Shown one piece after another: positions 49,027-60,168 of a DNA stretch of 64,000 bases. The position numbers and the translations under genes were made by a program. The notes under the pieces were generated by a model. That model was given only the letters and a program-made list of their open reading frames with translations, made no database searches and was not told the origin of the DNA. The stretch covers positions 10,418,171-10,482,170 of the forward strand of contig NC_052505.1 in NCBI RefSeq assembly GCF_014356525.2, given 5' to 3'. Numbering within the stretch: the first letter of the stretch is position 1; each line of letters opens with the position of its first letter. The DNA is from Nilaparvata lugens. Taxonomy: Eukaryota > Arthropoda > Insecta > Hemiptera > Delphacidae.

Positions 49027-49609
49027 ATTATGTAAGATGACTTGTATATAATACATGATGATTCTTGTAATGATTAATGAATGAAAGATTCGATCAAGAT
49101 ATTGAATTTATAAATCTCATGAGTTTCATTTGTGAGTACGGTACCATTATCTTCTATTTTGTATTCATAATTTATGTTATATCATCGTTGAAATGTGATA
49201 TGATTCCTTCCCAATTTGAAAATAATTTTCTCGCTAGCCTTTCTAGTCTTCAGTGGATATGAGAGTGACTGTTTATTATCCTTGTTATTTGTTCTCCTTT
49301 TTCGTGGGAGAGGCTGTCAATTGAATTTGGCTTTTACAAGACGTCCAATATAGTATCCGCTGTCGTTTCTATTTTTATGGTATTTGAGCTGTAAGAGGGA
49401 GTGAAATGCTGTTCAATCTATTGATCTGAAAGCGACGTTTGATGTTCGTGTTGGAGGCTAGAGGTGTCAAAGAATCAGAATATCTGTCACGGTAGATTTC
49501 TGTATACATTGAAACCAAAGGCATATCAGTTGGTGGTGTTTTCTGTTTTTCGGGCAGAAGTAGCTGTTTCCATGCTTGAGGTGGGGCTATCAGCTCGTTC
49601 TATTTTCGT

Positions 49610-50020
49610 TCCATATGTTTTTATGTTTGTTTATATGTACCGCATTTACGGGGAAACGCGGTAATAGATTTTAATGAAATTTGACAGGTATGTTCCTTTT
49701 TAAATTGCGCGTCGACGTATATACAAGGTTTTTGGAAATTTTGCATTTCAAGGATAATATTAAAGGAAAAGGAGCCTCCTTCATACGCCAATATTAGAGT
49801 AAAATGAGACCATAGAATTATTCATAATAAATCAGCTGTCGAGTGGATTATTATTGCATGCAATGACGCATGCGATTATTCAATATCTCAATGTAACTTA
49901 TTGAAAACACAGCTGTTGTGTGGACTATCAATTGCATGCAGTGAAGCACAGAGGAGACTCTCCACAGAGGAGACTGAGGTTTATAACTGCGCGAGGTCTA
50001 ATGTTCACAGAGCTACTAGT
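49610..50020 (+). repeat. Repeat family F, copy 4
   Basis: Starts inside the family at TTTTTATGTTTGTTTATATG and ends ...AGAGCTACTAGT. It is closer to copy 3 than to copy 1, as expected from local duplication. Confidence 0.8.
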
Positions 50021-50200
50021 ATTATGTAAGATGACTTGTATATAATACATGATGATTCTTATAATGATCAATAAATGAAAGATTCGATCAAGATATTGAA
50101 TTTATAAATCTCATGAGTTTCATTTGTGAGTACGGTACCATTATCTTTTATTTTGTATGTTATATCATCGTTGAAGTGTGATATGATTTCTTCCCAATTT

Positions 50201-51230
50201 AATAGTATATTCCGCACCTAGGGCCGAAAATGAGACTTTTCCGGCTCGAAATCGGTTTTCAAGTCTGAGGCCGTAGGCCGAGGACTAGAAAAGATTGAGA
50301 GCTGGAAAAACATTTATGCCCGTGGTGCGAACACTATTTTTCGCCACACAGAAAAATAAAACAATATAAATATATGAGAATAATTGTTTATTAGGCACTT
50401 CCGAAAGCAAAACTGAAGGTCATAGCTCTAGCAAATCTGAGGTCTGAATATCAGGAAATTTTCCAAGTATTTTTATTTTTTATTCTGATTTGTCTAAATA
50501 ACCTAAAAGATTATGTTCAATTATTATGTTTTAATGTGGTCGATTGAGTTTATACTTTTAAATTCTTTCAAATGACAATGAGATGATATTATTATAAATG
50601 TTTTGATTCCTCGATAATAAACACAAATAAGGAAACGTTTTTTGATCAGCTGCTTGTTGTTATCGACTGTGGAAGTTTAGGTTAGAAGTTCTATCCTACT
50701 CTGAAAATCGAATTTGAATGGTTTATAATATATCTTATCTGTATTTCATTCATCCAAATAAAATGATAGTATCTTATAGCTGAACACTGTATTTAATTCT
50801 AGAAGCATAAACTGATTACGTTTCATAAACTATTTGTAAATATGTTCAGCACCAAGGATTTGCCGAAGTAGTTCCAAAATTATCCACCAGGTTTCGTGAT
50901 AAACGCAGTACTATGATCAGGTTGGAGGTTAAATTCAATTATACTCTGAAAATTGAATTTGAATAATTCATAATATCTTATTTGTATTTCATTCATCCAA
51001 ATAAAATGATAGTATCTTATTGCAAAATACTTCATTCAATTCTAGAAGCTGATTCCATTTCATAACTTATTTTGTAAACACGTTCACATCGAATCAGAAT
51101 CAGCTGACTTCAAGGTTATTTTACAGCCCTAGGGCCGTAAAAATTTTACCGGCCTGGTCAGAAAACAATCATTTTCGGCCTCCATATGACGCTTAGAAAA
51201 CCAGCTCATTACATCCAAGTGGGGCGAAAA
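50201..51230. mobile_element. ~1.03-kb insertion element, limits set by the empty paralogous site
   Basis: Unit 1 reads CCCAATTTGAAAATAATTTT; in unit 2 CCCAATTT and AAAATAATTTT are separated by this insert. It starts AATAGTATATTCCGCACCTA and ends GTGGGGCGAAAA. It has CCTAGGGCCG near both ends, an inverted TTCCGCACC/GGTGCGAA pair in the left part, and an internal ~245-bp diverged direct repeat. No ORF or clear target duplication is visible. Confidence 0.75.
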
Positions 51231-51640
51231 ATAATTTTCTCGCTAGCCTTTCTAGTCTTCAATGAATATGAGAGTGACTGTTTATTATCCTTGTTATTTG
51301 TTCTCCTTTTTCGTGGGAGAGGCTGTCAATTGAATTTGGCTTTTACAAGACGTCCAATATAGTATCCGCTGTCGTTTCTATTTTTATGGTATTTGAGCTG
51401 TAAGAGGGAGTGAAATGCTGTTCAATCTATTGATCTGAAAGCGACGTTTGATGTTCGTGTTGGAGGCTAGAGGTGTCAAAGAATCAGAATATCTGTCACG
51501 GTAGATTTCTGTATAACTTACATTGAAACCAAAGGCATATCAGTTGGTGGTATTTTCTGTTTTTCGGGCAGAAGTAGCTGTTTCCATGCTAGAGGTGGGG
51601 CTATCAGCTCATTCTATTTTCGTTCCATATATTTAACGGT

Positions 51641-53249
51641 GGAATGAACTTTTCTGTTTATTCTGCCTGTTTGCTCGCCACAACACTTTTGATAGTAGAA
51701 AGTATCCTCTATTCATGATTTTCCACATTTCACTCTAAACTGTGTGTTTTTGTTTTGAGTAAACAATTTGAATAGTGTTGTACTCAATTGCTCTTGATTG
51801 TAAGCAGGTTTGAAATTATAAAAATGATGAATAATTGTATCGTATTGAACAACAAACTTGAATTAAATAATTCGGAATTACTAAGGTTCCACTAGTAGGT
51901 TGAAATTTCGTCTTGTAAGCCATACCATTGACTGACTGGTTGATTGGCTACTACTATTGACCTCCTGTGAGTTCTTCCAAGAGATCCTGGAAGAGGCTAA
52001 ACACTATTACTCTCAATAGTTGCAAAAGGATACAGAGGAACTATTGTTGAAATTTCTCATTAACGATAGAGAGCAGACAGAAGATAAATTCGGAAATAGA
52101 AAAATACTCTATTACATTTTTATTGATTCCGATAATTCAATGATGCTCTTGAAGCTACTGTAGTGTAGTTTCTTATCCACTTATTGAATTGTATGTAGAA
52201 TATAATGGATTTATGGCATCCATAGGAAAGCTTGTTCACGCACAATTACAACTCACTCTGTAAGATTAATGCTTATTTCGTCACAATAAAATTTTTTCTC
52301 TTCCATTGGGAATATTTAAACTGAAGGTCTCTCCTACAGCCATATCATAAAAAATAATTATAGTTCTTCACAAATATTGAATAAGTTCCAGGGAATGTTC
52401 CTTCGGAACACTAGAATCAATTTTTCGTGTAGCAGTGATGTCATTCTGAATATTGAAACGCGAAATATTGAATAACCCAGGAAATTGCCTTTAACGGTAG
52501 CGGAGACCCTTTCACTACCAATATCCCCTTCCCTTTCAGAAGCCCTAATCTCATCCACTTGTGAATTCAAGCTGTAGACTTCGCAACATATTTTTCCTTT
52601 AAGAATATCGACAGTCTCTCTATTTCAGAGCTGAAATTTAGTCACATAGGAGGAGACGAGCTGTTACATACGAGAGGTAATTTACGTTCTAAGCTTCTAA
52701 GCTATGCTTTCTGGATAGAAATTTATCAATTTTTATTCATAACAGAGATGGAAAAATCGAGTTTGACACGATAATCTCGAAAATGCAAAAAACTGTGCCT
52801 GATAAAAATACTGATTCAGTTGGACGAAAGTGTTGACAGGAAGGAATTTTCAGTTGAAATTCCTACGGTCAATACAACTCACAGATAATGTTTTGAACGA
52901 ATTAGAAATACGGTATTGCATCGTTTCATTGAGATTAAGTGATAGAATGCGTTGTTTTGAGGTTTCCATTTATTCAATTCTCTACAGCATTATTTATTCG
53001 AGAAAGTATTTATTTATTCCTATATCATCTTGAATGTTTAAAAATAATTCAGGTTATCTCAATATTGTATTGAAGCTCAATGGAATAACATGAAGTGTTT
53101 GGCTGTTGGTCGTGGTAGTAAAGTTAGGCTGAACCAATGAACATGTTTCTATTGATTTCGATTGACAAAACAGTATCGGATATAATGTTATTCAGATTAA
53201 CGTTTATTCAACAAAGGTAATCCAATTATTCTACACAAGATATTATTGT
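51641..53249. other. No gene recognised
   Basis: Plain AT-rich DNA between the duplicated unit and the LTR element. Short ORFs only. Confidence 0.4.
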
Positions 53250-53253
53250 AGTT
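53250..53253. repeat. Target-site duplication AGTT, left copy
   Basis: AGTT abuts the TG end of the left LTR and is repeated at 62162-62165 just past the CA end of the right LTR. Four bases is short, but it sits exactly at both LTR limits that were defined independently by LTR-LTR comparison. Confidence 0.8.
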
Positions 53254-55243
53254 TGTCACGTTATTCTTTATATTTAAATAACGATTAGCCTCCTGCTTGG
53301 CATCAGTCGGTAAAGCATGAGATTTGATATAATTAGGTCGTGGTTTTCTAATAGTATTCAGTCTTAAAAAATCTTGATAGGCCTAGATATGGGCTTCTCC
53401 TATAACTCTTGTAATTCAATAAAAAAATAAATATATATAAATATGATACTTATACTATAGTGTTGAGGAATAAAAAATAAATTGCACACCATAAACGTTT
53501 CATACATATATTACACAAATAATGCAAAAAATAAATCGAGGCAAAAAATATATAAAGAGCGATAAAAAATATAATATAAAAATAGAACAATAATTGAAAT
53601 CAGTAAAATATCACAGGCTAAACTTTATATTCTAGATTTATGGCACGAATCATTACCATGTGCCTTTATCTTAAAATCATATGCATTCTTTTGCATGTAG
53701 CTGCGATATGCGCTTGCTAATACTTGTCGACTTGGACAATTCAATTAAAAATGTGTGCTTTAAGATCAGCTTGATAAATTAGCCACTAATAATCCAAATA
53801 TATATATATTAAAATCTCTAGTACTTAGTAGATTTCTTTGTATCGAATATATATTTTTATCTCAGGGTGCAAGATTCGGCACCTGACGGAATAGGTAGAG
53901 CCATTCATCTAGTGAATTAGAGCTATAATAAATTATCGCAAATTGTATTGCAAAAATTAAATATCATATGCATATGTTTTAATAGCCTAGATTTTGTACT
54001 TCTTTGATTTAATAGAAATTTCTGAAATATTGATCTATATTTTTCTTTCAATAAATACCTTTAATACTAATTTTACTTGCGCAAGTATTACTCTTATTAA
54101 TTTCTTAATTTATAATAAAAACCCTTTCGGCGAGCTAGCTTTGATCATCAGATTAATTCGAAGCACTAGGGCGCCCATCACTAATTCAAATTTATCACTC
54201 ACGTGTCGAAAATCTTCTTGTAAGCCGCCGATGTCGATCCAACTCCATGTGGTCCGGGAATATGGTAGCCGGAATCGTCTCCTCCAAGGGGTTATAAATT
54301 TATTTAAAAATGAAAATGACTTCTGCTTCACAATAGCATCACGAAGTCTTTTAAGAAATTTAATAATTTAATTTAACTTTAACTTTTACAAAATCATTAG
54401 TAAGGTACTACGCTCTAAAATATTTGGGGTCCTCTTATGGTGGCATTTGGCTGGCGAGTGCTGGTTCTCCTTTCTCAAGTTTTACAGATCCTATTTCCGA
54501 CTTTCAAATTAGCATAAAATTTAAATATCTTAGTCCTCCGCCATTTAGGTTCAAATAGATCTTACAAAAAATACCAAAATATTGCTTAGATTGTATGATT
54601 AATAATTTCTTTGCTTTCGAGCCATATCGATAACATAGACTATACAACAATTCAACATAGATTCCGAACATTTATAGAAATATATATAAATATTTTTGAA
54701 TTGGCCTACAATTGCCGCCTATTAACTGCCGTTTTACTATTGGTGCATGCAAATTTTATTCGGTATTCATGCGCCTGGTACCTCTTATTTCCTGAATACA
54801 TTAAATTATTTTTATTTGGTTTTTTATTTATGCTCTTTACATGCTAGCTAATATTCTATACATTAATATTAATTCCATGCTACCTAATAATTAGCCACGT
54901 GATCAGGTGTTTTTTCACATTGCACACCATCTGATTGCAATAAAGCTCTGCCAAGGGGTTTTGGTCAGATTCTACGTTTCTCGGTTTGATCGATCTCTAG
55001 GTCACCGATCCGTGAATACATGTACATAACCTCAATCTTCAAATATTTTATATAATAATCTATTTATGAGCAATAAAATTCCTTCAAATCCTTTTTAGGT
55101 TTTTGTACCATTTAGCCAGAACAAGCTGATGCTATCTAATCTTAGTTATTATCTATTTGGCGATATTAGCCAGTTACTTTATTTTCAGACCTATTACTGT
55201 TTCTGTTAGGGCTTTTTATCTACCCAGATTTAATACTTTACAC
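53254..55243 (-). repeat. Downstream (3') LTR of the LTR retrotransposon
   Basis: A 1,990-bp copy matching 60169-62161 nearly base for base; the homology stops exactly at ...TTTACA (55243) and TGTCACG (53254). On the minus strand the sequence just before it ends in a short G-rich run (AGGGGCGCG), a weak polypurine-tract candidate. Both LTRs keep an identical 73-codon minus-strand ORF (54110-54331 and 61029-61250). Confidence 0.95.
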
Positions 55244-56176
55244 GCGCCCCTGGGTTTGAATTCAAAATATTTGAGAATCACAATGTTTTTAATGAAAACC
55301 CACCCTTCAATACATCGATATACACTATACTTTATTTATAAATTATACTCTCATACTTCTATCACAGTTCGCAGACATATTTGCTGCATCTCCTTTATAC
55401 CTTTATCAAATACAATAACAAATTCTCCTCCTCAACACACATAAAATATCATAAATATAAACTTCTAAACGCACTCCTCCTGACAACACTTAAAACATAG
55501 TAATTTTTAAATTCGCCGCTTGCAGGGCCGCCAACCTAACTACACACATTTCATAATTCTCATAAATGATTCCTTTTAGACAATAATTTCGATTCACAAA
55601 ACTTCTGGGCTTATATCTTATAGTATTTCTTAGGTCTTAATATAAATAATTTTTTATACATCAGGTACAATACTTTTCCTTTGCTAATGGCTCTTTGGTT
55701 TTTTGGTAGCTTGTATTCACTTTAGGTCTTTTCAGGTAACAAACGTGGCATAATTAAAAGTAATAAATATAAAACATATAAATAAATATACCGACATTAA
55801 TAAATATGATAAATAACAATAATAAATAACAATGATAAATAACAATTTTGGGGTAACCATACTTTTTATAATCATATGTTTGCAGGCATTACATATTTGA
55901 TTCAGGTGGCCTTGCCCAGCTGGTCACTGATTCTACAGAATTTGCTGTCGAATTTCATAATTAACCTAACTGCTGCATTTTTTCTCTTTAAAGGTAATTT
56001 ACAAATTTTAAATATACTATCCCCGCTTGTGTCCTTTTTTAGTGGATGTAGCTAATTTAATTACACATTTAAAAATTATTCTTTTTCTTATTGCAGGCTT
56101 CTAACGGCTGGAAGGAATTAAAACATTGGATTGTTGCCATGCGGTCCTATGCCAAGATTAAATTTATTAAGGAAGG
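55244..56176 (-). other. Non-coding 3' interior of the LTR element
   Basis: About 0.93 kb between the second ORF and the downstream LTR, where pol remnants might be expected. It is AT-rich and stop-dense in all frames, and I see no recognisable polymerase or integrase motif. Confidence 0.6.
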
Positions 56177-57271
56177 TTAGTAATCGGTTTGATAATAATG
56201 TTTTCCTTGATTTCTTATCATATTTATTTGAAATTCGACGATATTGCATGTGGAAATGTTGTGATTTACTTGCATCTTCTTGCATTCTGTTTGTAGATTG
56301 TTGCTGTAGGCCGTTCGGTTATCTGCTATCCGTTGGTGAGGCTGTCCTAATTGATAATTTATCTTCATGAATTTAAAGCCCTTGTATCTGGTGTATTCCT
56401 TTAAATAATTCCAAGCTTCATTTATGATAATTCCTTTTAATCCATTCTTTTTCCAATCAATCTGTACTCTTAACTCATCCTTCCTTTCATTATCATTTAA
56501 TATTCTTGATCTCGGTTCATTATAAATTAGTAGGCTCACAACAATAACTATTTTTATAATATTAACTTTCCATTCATCAATACTGGATTCTTTTAATAAT
56601 AACAATATAATATTTTCCATCCTATCTACAACACAGTCTTTTATTAATATCACAGCCATTATTACAAACATTAAACACCATATCCAAACATTTATCATCT
56701 TTTCAATAGCATAATATCCAGGTACTTTCACTTTCTTAATATTATTTTTTAATTCTTCCAATCTTATTAGCCACCGTTTATCCTTTATTAGTTCCCACAA
56801 GTAATCCATTTTATTGTTGCCCATGCACGAATCCGTAGTAGTCCTTTTAGTTCCATTTTTATTCCAATTATTTGCTTCCTTTGGCCCATTTTGCCGGTCA
56901 CATAGCTGGTTTGCCCTCTTGAAACGTATGTGCCGCGGATGCACGCCGTCGGTGATCTCTTCCTGTCCTCCTCGGTGTCGGTCCGGTGTCTTCTTCGGGC
57001 GTTTGAACCGTGCATGCAGCCGGTATGCGCGCGCGCGGTTCCTCCGTTTCTTTCGCTTCTTTCTCCGGGCCTTATGATGCATGCCTCTTTTCTCCTGCAT
57101 GTTGTCCTCCCAGTCCTGACGTCGGTCGAGTGTCCTCGGGCGCTTTCGTCTCCGGGCCTTGCGGTGGTCGCCCCTCTTGTCCTGGATGCCGTCCTCTCGT
57201 TCTTCCATGGGGTCCTTGGTTTGCCGTGTGGTGGAATGATGCGCGGGTGTAGACTCTGTGTGCGGATGCAT
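56177..57271 (-). CDS. Second ORF of the LTR element: Arg/Lys-rich protein with two membrane segments, function unknown
   Basis: A 364-residue uninterrupted ORF downstream of gag in a different frame. Residues 25-81 hold two copies of a 29-residue basic module (DKRGDHRKARRRKR and EKRGMHHKARRKKR), visible in the DNA as an 87-bp direct repeat. Residues 85-120 add two xxRFKR motifs. Residues ~192-210 (WIWCLMFVIMAVILI) and ~236-250 (IIKIVIVVSLLIY) are hydrophobic enough to span a membrane. No protease, RT, integrase or clear envelope signature is visible, and there is no N-terminal signal peptide. It could be a degenerate envelope-like, a nucleic-acid-binding or a captured protein. The first ~125 codons are GC- and CpG-rich while the rest is AT-rich, which suggests a composite origin. 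Coding status is likely from length but unproven. Confidence 0.6.
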   Translation of the reverse strand: MHPHTESTPAHHSTTRQTKDPMEEREDGIQDKRGDHRKARRRKRPRTLDRRQDWEDNMQEKRGMHHKARRKKRKKRRNRARAYRLHARFKRPKKTPDRHRGGQEEITDGVHPRHIRFKRANQLCDRQNGPKEANNWNKNGTKRTTTDSCMGNNKMDYLWELIKDKRWLIRLEELKNNIKKVKVPGYYAIEKMINVWIWCLMFVIMAVILIKDCVVDRMENIILLLLKESSIDEWKVNIIKIVIVVSLLIYNEPRSRILNDNERKDELRVQIDWKKNGLKGIIINEAWNYLKEYTRYKGFKFMKINYQLGQPHQRIADNRTAYSNNLQTECKKMQVNHNISTCNIVEFQINMIRNQGKHYYQTDY

Positions 57272-57438
57272 GGTGGTGTTTAAAACAGGTAGTATAGTGG
57301 CGGTCTCCTCCTGGCGACTGTTTATTTTTGGCAGTGGTGGGATTTCAGCATTATTATAGTGTATCGGTTCTTGTTGTAGGGTTGTGGCCGGTAGTGATTC
57401 TTCGGTGGCGGGTTGCTCTTCAGTGGGAAACAGAATAC

Positions 57439-59631
57439 TTAAAATGGGTTGTTGCTTGCGGCTGGTTTTAATTGCATGTTTGGCGGCGGTTTTTGTGGTA
57501 GGCTGTCTTGTATTGGCTTCGGTTCTTCTAATACTATTTTCGGTAAATCATTTCTAAAGGTGGTGTATGATGTTGAAATATCTTGATTTTCTTTGTTTGT
57601 TTCATTGGAGCTTGTCGGTGTTATATCGGGGGTATCATATAGTCCTGGTTTATTAGCTGTAGTTTTCTGTATATCTGGTGGCGGGTCGTTGGGTGCTGGG
57701 TTCCGGGTTTTTTGTTGATTCAATCCTATTGCATGTGCTAATGTATAATTTGTACTTACTTGTTGAGGTGGCGGTTTATAATTTCTGTTGTAATTGTTTT
57801 GTGTGTGATTATTATGTGAGTTTAATCGATCACGGCCATCATAGTGATTCTTACGATTGCTCTGCTGGGCATAGTGGTTGGTTGTGCGATTTTGAAATTT
57901 TTCATTATTCCAGTTACCATTTTGCCTGTGCTCATAGCGGCGTTCAAATTGAGGAGCAGATCGGTAGCGATCATATGATACCGGTTCATAATTTTGGCTG
58001 TTATACTGATTAAATTTTGAGTTATGTTGATTTGGTGCGTATCTCTGGTCTGAACGGTGGTTTGATATTGCCATTGCAGACTGTATGCCATATAAATGAT
58101 TTATCAGCTGCTTACAATCAGTAATGGGTTGTGTGGCGAGTGCCATTCTAACTTGATACGGTAGCTTCTTTAAAATAATACTTGCTAATGCCGATTCATT
58201 AATGGGCTCGCTCAATTGAGAATTTTTAAACTGTAGGGCAGTGACGAAAGTGGTACATGCACCGTCTAAGTTAGGGTTGAAATCGCATGATATAATGTCC
58301 GCTAGCACGTCCAACTGTTTACTTCTGCTCCAATACTGTTCCAGGAAGACAGCGACAAACTCATCCAATGATGTAAATTCATGGGCTCTACTCCGAAAGA
58401 ACATCAGGGGTTCGCCAATCAATAAATTAGTCAAACGAAGACGCCAAAAATTCCAAGAGGTAGGTGCAAGAGTTTGTACTAATTTTATCTGATCAATGAA
58501 TGGTTGAGGTTGCAAATGGCGATCAGTATTATCAAATTTTCCTAGTCCTTGTAATATACTATGTACGTTGAGGTTGTCTGTTTGAATCCCTTGAGGTCGT
58601 TGTTGAATATGATTTTCTAATGCTGTTATTTTTTCCTGTGTTATCTGCCATTGACTATTATGTGTAATTTTATTTGCGTTTATTTCTTGATTTAATTGAG
58701 TCAGAGTGGATTTTTGAATTAGTAGAGTTCCGTTTAAAGCTTTACAGGTTTCTGTATTTTGATTGATGCTACCTTGCAGTTGGTTCATTTTTGTGGACAT
58801 ATTAATCTGTTTATTTTGTATTTCTTTAATACTGTTAATATTTTTGTCAACTGTAGTTGTTAAGGTTTGATTGGCAACGGTAATTTGTTTGTGGATTTCT
58901 TGGTGGCAATCGGCCTTAATGTTATTTGTTATATCCTGAATGGGTGTAGTGATTTGTGTGGTTAGGTTATCTATCCTTTCATTGAGTTCACATGTAACCG
59001 TATCCAACCTTTCCGATAATCCTGCCGTAACTTTATCCTGACTTTCTTTTTGTAGGGTTATCATTGCTTTTAATTCTTCCCTATGATTCTCTACTTTAGT
59101 TTCAATATTATCCAACCGTTGTTCTACTGATTTTATAGCGCCTGCGGTCTCTTTCATGCCCTGTTCCACTGTTTGTTTATTTTCCTCTTTTACTGTAGCA
59201 ATCTCTTTTTTAATCTCCTGCATCATATTATCCATTGTTTTTTGTAACATAATGTTGAAAGTACTGCTAGTTTGTTCCATTATTACCTTTTGAAGCGGAT
59301 CTAACTCTGTGATTGAAAATATACTTTGTTTGCTCAGGTGTGACTCGGCCTCCGGCGATGCGGGTTCTGCAGGCTGCTCCTCGCCCCCTTCAAAGTTGAT
59401 CTCTGCTATCCGTTGATTCAATGGTGTGTCAGCGGCGTCGATTCGAGTGGATGATAGAGGTTGCAGACCTGGTGGATCGAAGACTATCGACCCGACGCTT
59501 CCTGGTTCCCTTTCTCGTGGCGTATTGGCATCTACCGTGGTGGGGTTTGATGTGCTTGGAGTCGACAAAGTGGGATCTGTGCAACCGCCGTACATATATG
59601 AAACTTCAGAGTTTGCGGGAGTGTGATTCAT
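57439..59631 (-). CDS. gag: Gag-like structural protein of the LTR element
   Basis: A 730-residue ORF in a single intact frame, starting with the only suitable ATG after a ~540-nt leader. Residues 1-105 are Pro/Ser/Glu-rich and low in order. Residues ~110-345 are a long heptad-like coiled-coil stretch (EIKKEIATVKEENK, VEQRLDNIETKVEN). Residues ~365-515 look like a retrotransposon capsid region (WNFWRLRLTNLL, FTSLDEFVAVFLEQYWSRS, LKKLPYQVRMAL). Residues ~525-620 are an Asn/Gln/Arg/Tyr-rich tail, likely RNA-binding. No CCHC zinc knuckle is present; the tail seems to take its place. The C-terminus is Pro-rich. The role is probably particle assembly and RNA packaging. It is followed after 167 nt by the second ORF in another frame. 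The capsid assignment rests on the pattern only. Confidence 0.82.
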   Translation of the reverse strand: MNHTPANSEVSYMYGGCTDPTLSTPSTSNPTTVDANTPREREPGSVGSIVFDPPGLQPLSSTRIDAADTPLNQRIAEINFEGGEEQPAEPASPEAESHLSKQSIFSITELDPLQKVIMEQTSSTFNIMLQKTMDNMMQEIKKEIATVKEENKQTVEQGMKETAGAIKSVEQRLDNIETKVENHREELKAMITLQKESQDKVTAGLSERLDTVTCELNERIDNLTTQITTPIQDITNNIKADCHQEIHKQITVANQTLTTTVDKNINSIKEIQNKQINMSTKMNQLQGSINQNTETCKALNGTLLIQKSTLTQLNQEINANKITHNSQWQITQEKITALENHIQQRPQGIQTDNLNVHSILQGLGKFDNTDRHLQPQPFIDQIKLVQTLAPTSWNFWRLRLTNLLIGEPLMFFRSRAHEFTSLDEFVAVFLEQYWSRSKQLDVLADIISCDFNPNLDGACTTFVTALQFKNSQLSEPINESALASIILKKLPYQVRMALATQPITDCKQLINHLYGIQSAMAISNHRSDQRYAPNQHNSKFNQYNSQNYEPVSYDRYRSAPQFERRYEHRQNGNWNNEKFQNRTTNHYAQQSNRKNHYDGRDRLNSHNNHTQNNYNRNYKPPPQQVSTNYTLAHAIGLNQQKTRNPAPNDPPPDIQKTTANKPGLYDTPDITPTSSNETNKENQDISTSYTTFRNDLPKIVLEEPKPIQDSLPQKPPPNMQLKPAASNNPF

Positions 59632-60168
59632 TATGTCAAATATGATAAATGCTAATTAAAAAGTGATAAAAATGATAAGCGAAAATGCTTAAAAAAGAGA
59701 CACAAACCGGGACTTACAGTGAAACAGTGATGTGTAAAGTGTTTGGATACTCATACAACAAGGTATTTATACTTAAGTTTTTTATAATGCTCTAGCGCCC
59801 CCAATGTTTTGTTTTAATTTATTCTTGGCTAGTTTACAGGCTGTGACTTATTTTCCAACCGGCTTAAACACATAATATATTTTTGACTAGAAAGTAATAG
59901 CAGTTTAGGCTTATAAAATATAATCTCTCTCTATAAACATGTATTTTTTACAGTACTAATAATATAAAATTTTCTTTAAAACATATAATTTCTCTTATTT
60001 AAAGCTATTGATTCCCCAAAAAGTAATACAAATTTCACTTCGCCAGTTTTCCTCAAAACTCGTATAAGTTATCTATAATTTTCAATATGGTTATTGACTT
60101 AATTTCAAATAATTATTCAATGAGCTTGGCTCTCATCATCAGTCCCACGTTGGTACGGCATGTCTTTA
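59632..60168 (-). other. 5' leader of the LTR element
   Basis: 537 bp from the upstream LTR to the Gag start. It holds the candidate primer site at its beginning and is otherwise AT-rich and non-coding. It is the probable location of the packaging signal, by analogy only. Confidence 0.5.
60142..60160 (-). other. Candidate primer-binding site (tRNA-Lys-like)
   Basis: On the minus strand, 8 bases inside the upstream LTR, the sequence reads TGCCGTACCAACGTGGGAC. It matches the classic tRNA-Lys1,2 primer site (TGGCGCCCAACGTGGGGC) at about 16 positions when one gap is allowed. Its position and orientation agree with minus-strand coding and support the direction of the element. The three differences and one-base gap mean another tRNA, or a shifted start, is possible. 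Confidence 0.6.

Larger units (their letters stand above)
48577..51640. repeat. Tandem duplication of a ~1.03-kb unit, second copy split by an insertion
   Basis: Unit 1 is 48577-49609 and unit 2 is 49610-51640. The tail of unit 1 (49027-49609; CGATCAAGATATTGAATTTA... to ...TATCTGTCACGGTAGATTTC) recurs as 50021-50200 plus 51231-51640, interrupted by 1.03 kb. Confidence 0.88.

Noticed and set aside
56814..57283. Plus-strand ORFs of 80-117 codons (Cys/Ser/Arg-rich)
   Set aside because: Antisense shadows of the GC-rich part of the LTR element's second ORF.
55244..60168. Hidden pol gene in the LTR element
   Set aside because: I looked for DTG/DSG protease, YxDD, RNase H and HHCC/DDE patterns in the minus-strand frames and saw none; a profile search would be decisive.
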